Assembly: GCA_013298595.1 (NCBI GenBank)
Contig: JAAFIG010000021.1
Span: forward strand, 16,723 to 80,722
Reading direction: 5' to 3'
Length of the DNA: 64,000 nucleotides
Source of the DNA: Deinococcales bacterium
GTDB lineage: Bacteria; Deinococcota; Deinococci; Deinococcales; JAAFIG01
A model generated the notes under the pieces. The model did not search any database and was not told the DNA's origin. It was given only the letters and a program-made list of their open reading frames with translations. The stretch's first letter is position 1. Each line of letters starts with the position of its first letter. The position numbers and the translations under genes are program-made. Shown here one piece after another: positions 26,961 through 35,124 of the stretch.

Positions 26961-27713
26961 ATGGAATGGATCTCAGACCCAGCAGCGTGGACAGCACTTC
27001 TCACATTAGCAGCACTCGAAATCGTACTCGGCGTAGATAACGTCATTTTTATCAGCATATTAGCCGCAAAATTACCCAAAGAACAACAAGCCAAAGCCAG
27101 ACAAACAGGTTTAATTCTTGCGGCTGGAATGCGAATTTTATTTTTATTCTCGATCTCATTGATTCTGCAATTAAAAGCCGATTTGTTTAATATTTTCGGA
27201 CAAGGAATATCAGGCAAAGACCTGATTTTACTCGCAGGTGGCTTATTTTTACTCTACAAAGCCACCAAAGAAATTCACGATAAACTCGAGGGCGAACATG
27301 GCAAAGTCTCGAGTCGGGTTGCACCAACCTTTGCCGCTGTTATTGGTCAGGTGCTGATACTCGATTTGGTTTTTAGTATTGACAGTGTAATAACAGCGGT
27401 TGGTATGACCACCATTGTTCCAGTCATGGTGATTGCTGTGCTGATTTCAGTGGCGATTATGCTCTTTGCCTCAGGTGGCATCTTTAACTTTGTTAACCAA
27501 CACCCAAGCGTCAAAATTCTGGCATTATCGTTTTTATTACTGATTGGATTTACCCTGATAGCCGAGGCATTCGATGTTAAAATTCCTAAAGGCTATGTGT
27601 ACTTTGCCATGGGCTTCTCGGTAATGGTTGAATTCCTTAATTTACGAGCCAGCACCCGCAAAGCCAAACCAGTAGAATTGCATCAACCGATTGTTGAAGA
27701 CAAACCTGCATAA
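26961..27713 (+). CDS. TerC family integral membrane protein
   Basis: A 250-residue protein with seven or more membrane segments. The family motifs ALEIVLGVDNVIFI and LVFSIDSVITAVGM carry the acidic residues thought to bind metal; members are implicated in Mn2+ export and in tellurite resistance. The 96-nt upstream stretch holds a hairpin AACCCA/TGGGTT (about 26898-26919) of unknown role. TAGACT lies 8 nt before the ATG. Confidence 0.92.
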   Translation: MEWISDPAAWTALLTLAALEIVLGVDNVIFISILAAKLPKEQQAKARQTGLILAAGMRILFLFSISLILQLKADLFNIFGQGISGKDLILLAGGLFLLYKATKEIHDKLEGEHGKVSSRVAPTFAAVIGQVLILDLVFSIDSVITAVGMTTIVPVMVIAVLISVAIMLFASGGIFNFVNQHPSVKILALSFLLLIGFTLIAEAFDVKIPKGYVYFAMGFSVMVEFLNLRASTRKAKPVELHQPIVEDKPA

Positions 27714-27724
27714 ATTTGTACGAC

Positions 27725-27767
27725 AAATCCCCCTCGAGCTTAGTCAATCTCGAGGGGATTTTATTTT
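27725..27767 (+). terminator. Intrinsic terminator of the TerC gene built on two CTCGAG copies
   Basis: The arms CCCCTCGAG and CTCGAGGGG with a ~10-nt loop are followed by ATTTTATTTT. Each arm contains one copy of the iterated palindrome. Confidence 0.85.
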
Positions 27768-27842
27768 GAACTAAGAATCAGTTGGTTACCTTGTGGATTG
27801 CCCAAAAACATTATGCAAGGTATGCCTCGCCCTACGAGTCAA

Positions 27843-28430
27843 CTAACGTTTAATTAAAGCAAATTCAAAAATCTTGGTTGGACGGTTCTTCTCGATGTTC
27901 ATGTTTTCGGTGCGTAAACCAGTGAATAATTGGTTGTTCTCGAGTTTTAGAATGTCGAATTCTTGCGAGTAATCTTTGACGTTAATCACGCCAAATGCCA
28001 TGCAACCGGTAATGCTAATGTCGCGTTCAGTGTTGATTGGCAGTTTGCTGTCACCGCAACCAGCTTGGTTGAGAGCCGCTTGAATATCTGGAACATGGGC
28101 GGTGATGAATTTAGCAGTTTGACCCCAAGTGACTTTTAAGGTGTTGCTGTTGATGGCTTCGCCGAACGTGTAGGGTCCAATAATTTTGTTGGTGAACAAC
28201 TGCACGTTACAAGCAGGGTCAGCAAAAATGGTGTATTTGAGTTGCCAAGTGCCTGTGGTGAAAACAAAATTGCGTTTAATGAAGGCGGTATCAGAACCTA
28301 AGACAAATGTTTCGCACCCCTTACTTTCCCATGTACCAACAATATCGGTGTTCTTAAAAGCAGTTTGCTGAGCGGAAACTTGAAGGGCAGCCAAACCAGC
28401 AACGATAGCAGCGAGAATAATTTTTTTCAT
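27843..28430 (-). CDS. Secreted protein of unknown function
   Basis: A 195-residue protein with a clear signal peptide (MKKIILAAIVAGLAALQVSA-Q). The mature protein is beta-rich: TDIVGTWESKGCE at the start resembles lipocalin-like openings, and four cysteines could form disulfides. Start ATG 28430 has the Shine-Dalgarno AAAGGAG 5 nt upstream, which rules out the longer frame to 28454. Confidence 0.75.
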   Translation of the reverse strand: MKKIILAAIVAGLAALQVSAQQTAFKNTDIVGTWESKGCETFVLGSDTAFIKRNFVFTTGTWQLKYTIFADPACNVQLFTNKIIGPYTFGEAINSNTLKVTWGQTAKFITAHVPDIQAALNQAGCGDSKLPINTERDISITGCMAFGVINVKDYSQEFDILKLENNQLFTGLRTENMNIEKNRPTKIFEFALIKR

Positions 28431-28505
28431 AAGAACTCCTTTTTGGCAATACAATGCCGTCTCGAGGCGTGCAGCACTCTGAGTGAAGAGAAGATTTTGA
28501 GCGGA

Positions 28506-28539
28506 CTTGCTCGAGGAAAACTGTTTTTACTCGAGCAAG
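28506..28539. repeat. Inverted repeat with CTCGAG arms
   Basis: 10-bp arms CTTGCTCGAG/CTCGAGCAAG and a 14-nt loop, between the VOC stop and the secreted-protein gene. There is no T-run right after it on either strand, so it is at best a weak terminator or mRNA-end stabiliser. Confidence 0.7.
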
Positions 28540-28553
28540 CGAGACTGGTTGAA

Positions 28554-28949
28554 TTAGCGGGGTGCGGGTTGTAACACACTGATTAAATTGCCGTACAAGT
28601 CTTTGAGGTAAAATTGCCGTCCCCAGGGCATATTCTCTGGTTCGCCCATCAGTTCTACACCTTTTGCTTTGAATTCTGCGTGGGTTTTATCGGCATCATC
28701 GGTAGTGAAAACCAGCAGGGCAGTATCGCCAGCTTGTTTGCCAATTGCATTTTTTTGTTCTTCTGAAGCTGCCACATCCAAACTAATCTCTGGGTAATCC
28801 ACACCAACTGGAGCAACGGTAATCCAACGTTGTTCTGGGGTGAATGGGACATCCATGCGTAACTCGAGTCCAAGGGATTCTTGGTAGAACTGCAGGGCTT
28901 GATCTTGATTACTAACGAGAACTGTGATGTATGCGTATCCGTTTAACAT
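28554..28949 (-). CDS. VOC family protein (second)
   Basis: A 131-residue glyoxalase-fold protein. YITVLVSNQDQALQFYQESLGLELR opens module one; YLKDLYGNLISVLQP closes module two. It resembles PhnB/YeaC-like VOC proteins; the substrate is unknown. The Shine-Dalgarno AAAGGAG precedes the ATG. The AraC gene upstream and in line may regulate it. Confidence 0.88.
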   Translation of the reverse strand: MLNGYAYITVLVSNQDQALQFYQESLGLELRMDVPFTPEQRWITVAPVGVDYPEISLDVAASEEQKNAIGKQAGDTALLVFTTDDADKTHAEFKAKGVELMGEPENMPWGRQFYLKDLYGNLISVLQPAPR

Positions 28950-29054
28950 GGTGTTTCTCCTTTAGGTGCTTTGTTTGGCGCTTTCCTTGGCGCTTGAAAA
29001 GAGTTTAATGGAGCAGGGGGCATGGGCGCTTATCCAAAATTGCTAAGTTTGAAA

Positions 29055-29954
29055 TCAGACTCGAGAAGCCAAACGGTACTGAGTCGGTGCAACCCGAAAC
29101 CGAGCTTTGAAATTCCTCGAGAATGTTCCGAGGCTATCAAAACCCAAGTCAAAACAAATGTCTGTCACGTCTTTATCGGTGTCGGTCAGCCATTTCTTAG
29201 CCAATTCAAGGCGTTTATGGGTGACAAATTGGTACGGGGCGAGTTCAAAGACTTGCTTAAAAAGACGCAAAAAGTGATGCGGTGATAAGTTCACCACATC
29301 GGCAATGCTAAATAAATTGATTGGCTCGAGGAACGAGGCTTCAATAAAATCTCGGGCAATGTGTAAACGCCGAAATAATTCTTCTCGAGTGCTGCGTTTT
29401 GCGGCTGGCAAACGCTCAATGTCTGCTTCGAGATTGCGATGCAGCACCAGTAAATGCTCAATAATCGGGTGCATCGCTTGCTCGAGCGGGTCTTGGCTGA
29501 CTTCTGCCCAGATAAAGGCTCGTAAAACACCCATGAATTGCGATAAGCGCACATCCCGAGGGTAAGTGCGTTCGTAAAACTCGAGTGGTAAACGCAAATC
29601 GGGGTTATCTAATTGTTTTTCTGGTGGTAATGCCGCTGCGCTGTACACATCTGCGCCCAGCCCCGTGCGGAAACGAAGCGTTAGCACTTCGGTATTATCT
29701 TCGATGCGGTGAGCATGACGCTGATTATCGTTCAGTAGCAAATACCGATCTGGTGTGACTGCAAACCGAGCGCGTCCGACTTCGTGCAACTCGAGACCAG
29801 AAAAAACGCTGTACAAAGACAAAGATGTGGTATGCACAGGGATTTCTTGGGCGTTGCCTTTGGCATGAATTAAGACATTCATCCACCCCTTTGGGTTAGG
29901 TGCGTCCAAACTGCGTCCAATGGTTTTTAGGGCGGCATAATCGGTTAAGAACAC
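29055..29954 (-). CDS. AraC family transcriptional regulator
   Basis: A 299-residue regulator. The N-terminal cupin-like half (to about residue 165) probably senses ligand. Two helix-turn-helix units follow at the C-terminus: NLFSIADVVNLSPHHFLRLF and DICFDLGFDSLGTFSRNFK, ending PTQYRL. GTG 29954 is the start; on the minus strand GTGACA-16 bp-TACAAT precedes it with 5 nt between the -10 box and the GTG. Confidence 0.9.
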   Translation of the reverse strand: MFLTDYAALKTIGRSLDAPNPKGWMNVLIHAKGNAQEIPVHTTSLSLYSVFSGLELHEVGRARFAVTPDRYLLLNDNQRHAHRIEDNTEVLTLRFRTGLGADVYSAAALPPEKQLDNPDLRLPLEFYERTYPRDVRLSQFMGVLRAFIWAEVSQDPLEQAMHPIIEHLLVLHRNLEADIERLPAAKRSTREELFRRLHIARDFIEASFLEPINLFSIADVVNLSPHHFLRLFKQVFELAPYQFVTHKRLELAKKWLTDTDKDVTDICFDLGFDSLGTFSRNFKARFRVAPTQYRLASRV

Positions 29955-30124
29955 ACGGTATTGTAACTCGAGAGATTATTGTGTCACTGCAAGCTACTGA
30001 ACATGTTTGGGAATCAGCTTTTTTATTATGCAACCAGAAAACGAACTGACTCGAGACAGAGCATTAAGCAAATTCAAACTTAAAACTCGAGTGCAATACC
30101 AAAGATGTTGCACAAGTCTTACAA

Positions 30125-30694
30125 TTACTGTATCGCTGCTCGTAAAAACAAAACGGTTTCTCTAACATATGTTTCGGTAGGGATACCCGTTTGCCCAATC
30201 AAACAATCGTAAGCCACACGATTTAAGGTGCTGTCTAATAATCTCACCAGTACACGTAAATCAGCACCTTGTCGCAAGAAACCACGGGTTTGGTCTTGCT
30301 CAAGTTTTTTGGTAAGCAAAGTCAAAACAGGGATACGTTGTGATTGACCTTGTGGTGTTTCCGAAAACAATAAGGCATCCGTTTTCAAAAATCCAAGAAT
30401 ATCTTGGTAGGCACGACTGCTATTTAAGGCGACATGCAAAATTGTCTCGAGTTGCGCGACCAATGGTTGGTCTAGCATCATCACATTGTGAATGGCTGTG
30501 GCAACTGAATCATTTAATTCTTGACCAAGTGCATCTATTAAAGAATTTTTTGAGTGAAAATAACGATAAAACGTACCTTGTGCCACACCTGCTAATCGAA
30601 CGATTTCGGGTACGCTGACATCATCAAAGCGGCGTTGAGAGAATAAATTACGAGCCGCTTCAATGATGCGTTGACGTTTGTCAGATACAATCAC
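30125..30694 (-). CDS. TetR family transcriptional regulator
   Basis: A 189-residue TetR repressor. The N-terminal helix-turn-helix (RIIEAARNLFSQRRFDD, IVRLAGVAQGTFYRYFHSK) is canonical; the rest is the helical ligand-binding domain. It lies downstream of and in line with the SCP2 and monooxygenase genes. The palindromic operators at 31741-31788 upstream of that set are its likely target. It starts at GTG 30694 with TAGGCT 6 nt upstream, so it may also have its own leaderless promoter. Confidence 0.92.
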   Translation of the reverse strand: MIVSDKRQRIIEAARNLFSQRRFDDVSVPEIVRLAGVAQGTFYRYFHSKNSLIDALGQELNDSVATAIHNVMMLDQPLVAQLETILHVALNSSRAYQDILGFLKTDALLFSETPQGQSQRIPVLTLLTKKLEQDQTRGFLRQGADLRVLVRLLDSTLNRVAYDCLIGQTGIPTETYVRETVLFLRAAIQ

Positions 30695-30755
30695 AGGTGT
30701 AGCCTATCGCAAATCGGACTTAGCGTGCTAAATGTCTTTTAGGGTTATGAATTGG

Positions 30756-31094
30756 CTAAGCAGATTTCAAAAGCCTATCAAGAGCTAAGGCTTCACGCAT
30801 ATTGCCCTCGAGTTTCATACGACCTGTTACCATACCAGCCATTGGGTGCAATTTCCCCAGCACCAAGGCTGCAAAATCAGCACTGGTTAAACTGACTTTG
30901 AATTTGGCTTCTAAGCCATGCTGTGAAGGGTTGCCTGTTAGCCAGCCTTGGATTAAACCAGCTTGTGCAGCTAATGTGAAGTCTTGGGTTGTATCTGTAA
31001 AATAAAAAGCAATGATTGTGTTGAGTTGAGCTAACGTGGTTGGTGTGAGTTTTGCTTTGAGTTGCTCGAGCGCTGTCTGTAATGTTGGGTTCAT
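30756..31094 (-). CDS. SCP2 sterol-binding domain protein
   Basis: A 112-residue single SCP2 domain. FYFTDTTQDFTLAAQAGLI is the central beta region, and LVLGKLHPMAGMVTGRMKLEGNM is the lipid-binding helix block. Such proteins bind acyl chains. It lies 14 nt after the monooxygenase-like gene and is preceded by AAAGGA. Confidence 0.88.
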   Translation of the reverse strand: MNPTLQTALEQLKAKLTPTTLAQLNTIIAFYFTDTTQDFTLAAQAGLIQGWLTGNPSQHGLEAKFKVSLTSADFAALVLGKLHPMAGMVTGRMKLEGNMREALALDRLLKSA

Positions 31095-31108
31095 GGTTTT
31101 TCCTTTTT

Positions 31109-31726
31109 CTATGAATGGGCAGCAAAAGCCAGTGTGTAAAACCGAAAATCTGGGCTAGCAATTTGAATGGTTTCTTCAAGATTGATGTCCTCGTCTGCCA
31201 TGCTACTGATGGCGGTTATTAAGTCGGCTTCACTGTCCCATAAGCTGTAATTAACGGCGCATTCACCATCAAGACTACGATGAAAGTTGGCACTGCGATA
31301 CCCCACAAAATCAAGTGAAATTTTTTCGTTGTTAGCAATGACCAACTCGAGTAAACGGTGTTGTTTTGTGGGTAAAGTAGAAATTTCATTGATGAAAGTT
31401 ACACCTTGATAATCATTCGTAATCACACTGATTGCTTCTGGGCTGCGGTCATGGGTGTAAAACACTTCATAGGTGCGGATATTGTGTTCAAATTGGCTGG
31501 TGAATACTGGAAGATTGTGGTTTTTTTGCCATTGAATGTAACTGCAAATGCGACTGTGGTCGGTGGAAGATAACAAGTTAATGGCTACAAACCCAGAAGT
31601 ACCAACAAAGTGTTCAGCTTGTTTTTTGAGTGCTTGTAGTGCATTTTCGTGTTGGTCGTCTGACAAATGGAAAAAACCAATTTGTGTGGTAAGGGTGATG
31701 TTTTTTTCGATAAGGGTTGGATTCAT
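31109..31726 (-). CDS. Protein with tandem antibiotic-biosynthesis-monooxygenase-like domains
   Basis: A 205-residue protein made of two ferredoxin-like ABM domains. The first covers about residues 8-100 (GFVAINLLSSTDHSRICSYIQW), the second about 105-205 (FVGYRSANFHRSLDGECAVNYSLW). These domains bind small aromatic or haem-like ligands. It is the first gene of the TetR-controlled set, with the Shine-Dalgarno AAAAGGAG before the ATG. Confidence 0.78.
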   Translation of the reverse strand: MNPTLIEKNITLTTQIGFFHLSDDQHENALQALKKQAEHFVGTSGFVAINLLSSTDHSRICSYIQWQKNHNLPVFTSQFEHNIRTYEVFYTHDRSPEAISVITNDYQGVTFINEISTLPTKQHRLLELVIANNEKISLDFVGYRSANFHRSLDGECAVNYSLWDSEADLITAISSMADEDINLEETIQIASPDFRFYTLAFAAHS

Positions 31727-31740
31727 AAAATACTCCTTTT

Positions 31741-31788
31741 ACTAGAATGACAGTCATTCTAGTAAATTGTAATGACAGTCATTCTAGT
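31741..31788 (-). promoter_or_regulatory. Double palindromic operator (TetR type) and promoter
   Basis: A perfect palindrome with 11-bp arms ACTAGAATGAC/GTCATTCTAGT spans 31741-31763. A second copy of its core (AATGACAGTCATT plus CTAGT) spans 31771-31788. On the minus strand TACAAT lies between them and would serve as the -10 box, so both sites could block RNA polymerase. Operators of this size and symmetry are usual for TetR proteins, and a tetR gene ends the operon. Confidence 0.8.
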
Positions 31789-31858
31789 TTTGTGTATTCG
31801 GTAATACCTCAAGGATTCACCACCAGCATCAGGTTTGTTGAGTCGCAAACTCGAGTGA

Positions 31859-32470
31859 CTAGTCTGTGACAGCAAGTCGCACACCCAAAGCCGCAAAAAT
31901 AACCGCAAACGACCTACGAAGCCAAAACAGGGTTTTAGGTGATTGCAACACAAAATTTCGCACTGCACTAGCAAGAACACCGTAGACCACAAAAACAATC
32001 AGGGTAATTAGCATAAAAACAGCACTGAGCAACAAGAAAATCCCAATTGGCGAGTCGGAATCTCGAGGAATAAATAGTGGTAAGAACGCCAAAAAGAAAA
32101 TGGTTAATTTGGGATTGAGGATATTGAGTAAAAACGCCTTCACTGCAATCTGCCAAGCGCTTTTGCTCGAGCCAGCCGAATTAAACGTCAGGGCGTTATT
32201 ATCGCGCCACATTTGCCATGCCAAATACAACAAGTACGCTGCACCAACAAATTTAAGCAATTGAAAAACCACTGCACTGATATGTAGCACCAATGTAAGC
32301 CCCAAAATACTTGCCAGTAAATGCGGCAAAATACCAGCCGTACAACCAACGGCGGCAGCAATACTGGCACGCCAACCCAGAAAAATACCTGTGGAAATCG
32401 TGTAAATTGCACCAGTACCAGGAATTAACACCACAATCAAAGAAGTCAGTAAAAACTCAGCATTCAACAC
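31859..32470 (-). CDS. LysE family exporter
   Basis: A 203-residue LysE/RhtB transporter with about six membrane segments; such proteins export amino acids or related metabolites. IPGTGAIYTISTGIFLG near the N-terminus and ILNPKLTIFFLAFLPLF in the middle are family blocks. The start is GTG 32470 because a perfect AGGAGG lies 6 nt upstream; the longer frame to 32503 would start before this site. Confidence 0.9.
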   Translation of the reverse strand: MLNAEFLLTSLIVVLIPGTGAIYTISTGIFLGWRASIAAAVGCTAGILPHLLASILGLTLVLHISAVVFQLLKFVGAAYLLYLAWQMWRDNNALTFNSAGSSKSAWQIAVKAFLLNILNPKLTIFFLAFLPLFIPRDSDSPIGIFLLLSAVFMLITLIVFVVYGVLASAVRNFVLQSPKTLFWLRRSFAVIFAALGVRLAVTD

Positions 32471-32481
32471 ATTAAGCCTCC

Positions 32482-32498
32482 TGCTCGAGTCTCGAGCA
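32482..32498. repeat. Near-perfect 17-bp palindrome from two CTCGAG copies
   Basis: TGCTCGAG-T-CTCGAGCA, between the AraC stop and the ribosome binding site of the LysE gene. With a 1-nt centre it is more likely a DNA site than a stable RNA hairpin. Confidence 0.7.
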
Positions 32499-32506
32499 AA
32501 CAAAGC

Positions 32507-33358
32507 CTACTGTGGCAAGCTGTACGCGTCTTGTACGCTCTTGCGGTACTGGGCGGGCGTAACTGCCCAAAGTCGTTTGAACCAGCGCGTTAAATGGCTC
32601 TGATCGGTAAAACCACAAGCCAAAGCAACCTCGGCAATACCCTGTCCCTCGAGTAATAATTTCTTGGCATTTCGCACCCGAACCTGACGCAAAAACGCAT
32701 GAGGCGCAATACCAACGGTTTTGGTAAAAACATGAACCAAATGAAACCGATTCAAACCCGTGACTCGAGAAAGAGCATCCAAAGAAACATCTGCCGAAAA
32801 ATTTTCCTCGAGAAACTGTTTCATTAGCGTCACGGCTCGAGGTTCACGCCCAAATTTCCGTGGTCGCAGATTCACATCAGCATAACGCTCAATAAAACGC
32901 GCCAGCACAGATTGCAATAAAGTCTCAGACTCGAGCAGCGAAGTATCTGGCTTCTCGAGCAACCGATGCAAATGCAAAAAATCTTGTGCAACCACATCAT
33001 CCGAAATCACACCCGACTGAAAAAACGGCAAGCCTCGAGAACACCCAGATACATCCGACACAACACCCTCGAGGAAACTTGGCTCGAGATAAAACATTCG
33101 ATAACCCCAACCCTCGAGCGTCACAGGCTGCCCTGTATGCGGTTCATCAGGAATACACAAATTAATCTGCCCTCGAGCCGCCACGATGTTTTCACCACGG
33201 TAGAAATACCCAAGAGCGCCATGTTCAATCACACCAATTGCGTACTGCTCATGCGTATGCAAAGGAAACGACTGCGTAAGATGCTGACTGCGCAAAAGTT
33301 CCAAGTTATGAAGTCTTGGAATTCGCCAGATTTTAGAGATGGGTGGGGCGGGAAGCAT
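32507..33358 (-). CDS. AraC family regulator with cupin sensor domain
   Basis: A 283-residue protein. The N-terminal AraC-type cupin has SFPLHTHEQYAIGVIEHG and a YRGENIVAARGQINLCIPDEPH strand pattern. The C-terminal helix-turn-helix pair is VSLDALSRVTGLNRFHLVHVF and GIAEVALACGFTDQSHLTRWF. It lies 37 nt upstream of the LysE exporter, an arrangement common for AraC-LysE pairs, so it probably controls export of the metabolite it senses. TATCAT lies 7 nt before the ATG. Confidence 0.92.
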   Translation of the reverse strand: MLPAPPISKIWRIPRLHNLELLRSQHLTQSFPLHTHEQYAIGVIEHGALGYFYRGENIVAARGQINLCIPDEPHTGQPVTLEGWGYRMFYLEPSFLEGVVSDVSGCSRGLPFFQSGVISDDVVAQDFLHLHRLLEKPDTSLLESETLLQSVLARFIERYADVNLRPRKFGREPRAVTLMKQFLEENFSADVSLDALSRVTGLNRFHLVHVFTKTVGIAPHAFLRQVRVRNAKKLLLEGQGIAEVALACGFTDQSHLTRWFKRLWAVTPAQYRKSVQDAYSLPQ

Positions 33359-33412
33359 TGCGGCAATGATACCGAATTTTCTCGAGAAAAAATTGAAGAA
33401 TAACTCGCATGA

Positions 33413-33601
33413 TTATTGTGGCGGCAACCCAAAACGCTGACGAACTTCTTGTGAGGTAAAATGCCGTCCTGCATCAATATCAGCTTGACCAGCTTCAACA
33501 GCTTGATGTACATAAATCGCGTACTGTAAATCTTCCCATGTTGCATCGTCAGGCAACTGCTCGAGCAAACGCTGGGCTTGTTCACGAATCAGGGTTTTCA
33601 T
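33413..33601 (-). CDS. Small antitoxin-like protein, no toxin partner
   Basis: A 62-residue protein: LLEQLPDDATWEDLQYAIYVHQAVEAG then a DIDAGRHFTSQEVRQRFGLPP tail. This pattern is found in small antitoxins paired with RelE/ParE-type toxins. No toxin gene is on either side (AraC gene downstream, MerR gene divergent). ATG 33601 is chosen as the start of the conserved part. It may be an orphan remnant or act on a distant partner. Confidence 0.65.
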   Translation of the reverse strand: MKTLIREQAQRLLEQLPDDATWEDLQYAIYVHQAVEAGQADIDAGRHFTSQEVRQRFGLPPQ

Positions 33602-33717
33602 GGGTATAAAGATACAACTAGAACTTAAAAGTAGCAAGAAAATAATGTAATTCGAGATTAAACCCCAACCCATAGTTCTTTTACAAAAGATACTACGCCA
33701 TGTCCGAAATAAATCGC

Positions 33718-33748
33718 TTGACTTCGAGTGAACTCTAAGGTTTAAGGT
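33718..33748 (+). promoter_or_regulatory. MerR-type promoter with 19-bp spacer and operator
   Basis: TTGACT (33718-33723) and TAAGGT (33743-33748) are 19 bp apart, the over-long spacing that MerR proteins correct by twisting DNA. The spacer holds the dyad CTTCGAGT-GA-ACTCTAAG (33722-33739), arms matching at 7 of 8 positions. The ATG follows the -10 box after 5 nt, so the transcript should be leaderless. The layout says that the MerR protein activates its own operon. Confidence 0.85.
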
Positions 33749-33753
33749 TAGGT

Positions 33754-34131
33754 ATGTCCATTGATTATTCAATTGCAGAAATTTCACAGCGAACAAAGCT
33801 AAGTGACCATACACTGCGTTACTACGAGCAAATAGGACTTATTGGACCTATTTTTCGCACAAAAGCGGGGTATCGTCGCTATCAGCAAAAAGACATTGAA
33901 GCCATTGAATTTGTTAAACATCTTCGGGCAACGGGGATGTCTGTTGCAGATATGACACGAATGGGTGAGTTGCGTGCTCAAGGTCTTCATACACAAGCAA
34001 CTCGGATGCAGATTCTTTTTAACCATCGCAACGCTGTGCGATTACAAATCAACGAATTAGAAGCTAACTTAATTGCAATAGAAGATAAATTAGCTTCACA
34101 TGGCTGGATCATTAATACAAAGGAATCATGA
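33754..34131 (+). CDS. MerR family transcriptional regulator
   Basis: A 125-residue short MerR protein. The winged helix (YSIAEISQRTKLSDHTLRYYEQIGL, GYRRYQQKDIEAIEF) is followed by the dimerisation coiled coil (RNAVRLQINELEANLIAIEDKLA) and almost no effector domain. It resembles the redox or small-molecule sensors of the MerR/AdhR type; no cysteine cluster is seen. It overlaps the hydrolase start by 4 nt. There is no CTCGAG in either gene. Confidence 0.93.
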   Translation: MSIDYSIAEISQRTKLSDHTLRYYEQIGLIGPIFRTKAGYRRYQQKDIEAIEFVKHLRATGMSVADMTRMGELRAQGLHTQATRMQILFNHRNAVRLQINELEANLIAIEDKLASHGWIINTKES

Positions 34132-34133
34132 CA

Positions 34134-35012
34134 ATGAAAACACTAAAATCTTTCTTCAAAAGTGAAGCTGGCATCATTCATTACGAAATTCAGGGTGATG
34201 GTTTTCCTGTTTTAGTTGTACCAGGTGGTCCGGGTTCAAGTCATGGTAAGTTTCCCGAACTTGCTGCACATCATAAAGTTGTATATTTTGACCCACTTGG
34301 AACGGGTCAATCAGATCGTCTTGTTAACCAGCAGAGTTATACGGTGGAGCTATATGCAAAAACCATGTTGCAATTGCTCGATCACCTTGGTATTCAAACA
34401 ACGCATGTGCTAGGAGTGTCCTTTGGAGGTATTCCTGCGGCTGAGTTTGCTGCGTCTTATCCTGAGCGGGTCACATCATTGATTCTTTCCAATGCACAAG
34501 TAGATGCCCAAAGTTGGCAGTTGGGAAATATAGATGCCTTTAATCACCATATTCGTCATCAATACCCAGAAGTATGGGAAAAAATTATGAATCTCCGAGC
34601 GGCAGGAGTCTTATCAAATGACCCACGTTATCAAGACCTTTTAGCACTTCCCAATAAACAGATGTTGTGGGCTGGCGTTGACCCAATTGCACTTCCTCCA
34701 AGTGAGGAGGAAACATTTGATGAACACACGTATTTGGCATTTATTGGGAATGACCCTGAGTGGACAATCAATGGAACATTGTCTGGTCACACGGTTTTGG
34801 ATCGGCTTGCTCATTTGGGATTACCAACTTTGATTCTGACAGGTCGGCGCGATTTAATGTCTTCTCCTGCATTAGCAAAACGCATTGTAGATGCGTTATT
34901 GCCAAGCAAAACAACGCAAGTGATTTTTGAACGGTCTGCACATCGCCCTTGGGCTGAAGAACCAGATAGTTATTTTAATTTGCTATATACGTTTATGGAA
35001 CGCCTATCGTAA
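34134..35012 (+). CDS. Alpha/beta fold hydrolase (proline iminopeptidase-like)
   Basis: A protein of about 292 residues. The oxyanion region VVPGGPGSSHG, the nucleophile elbow GVSFGG (catalytic Ser), an Asp after ILTGRRD and a final His in RSAHRPW make up the expected triad. It resembles prolyl aminopeptidase-like and haloperoxidase-like hydrolases; the substrate is unknown. ATG 34128 overlaps the MerR stop; ATG 34134 (MKTLKSFF) is equally possible. It forms a two-gene operon with the MerR gene. Confidence 0.9.
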   Translation: MKTLKSFFKSEAGIIHYEIQGDGFPVLVVPGGPGSSHGKFPELAAHHKVVYFDPLGTGQSDRLVNQQSYTVELYAKTMLQLLDHLGIQTTHVLGVSFGGIPAAEFAASYPERVTSLILSNAQVDAQSWQLGNIDAFNHHIRHQYPEVWEKIMNLRAAGVLSNDPRYQDLLALPNKQMLWAGVDPIALPPSEEETFDEHTYLAFIGNDPEWTINGTLSGHTVLDRLAHLGLPTLILTGRRDLMSSPALAKRIVDALLPSKTTQVIFERSAHRPWAEEPDSYFNLLYTFMERLS

Positions 35013-35124
35013 AATAATTTTTACGACAGATTTGCCATAAACTTTGCTCGAGCAGAAAAGAAACTCACATTTGAAGGGTACACCAACTAATGTCAATATT
35101 CACTTTTCCTGAAATAAATTAATT

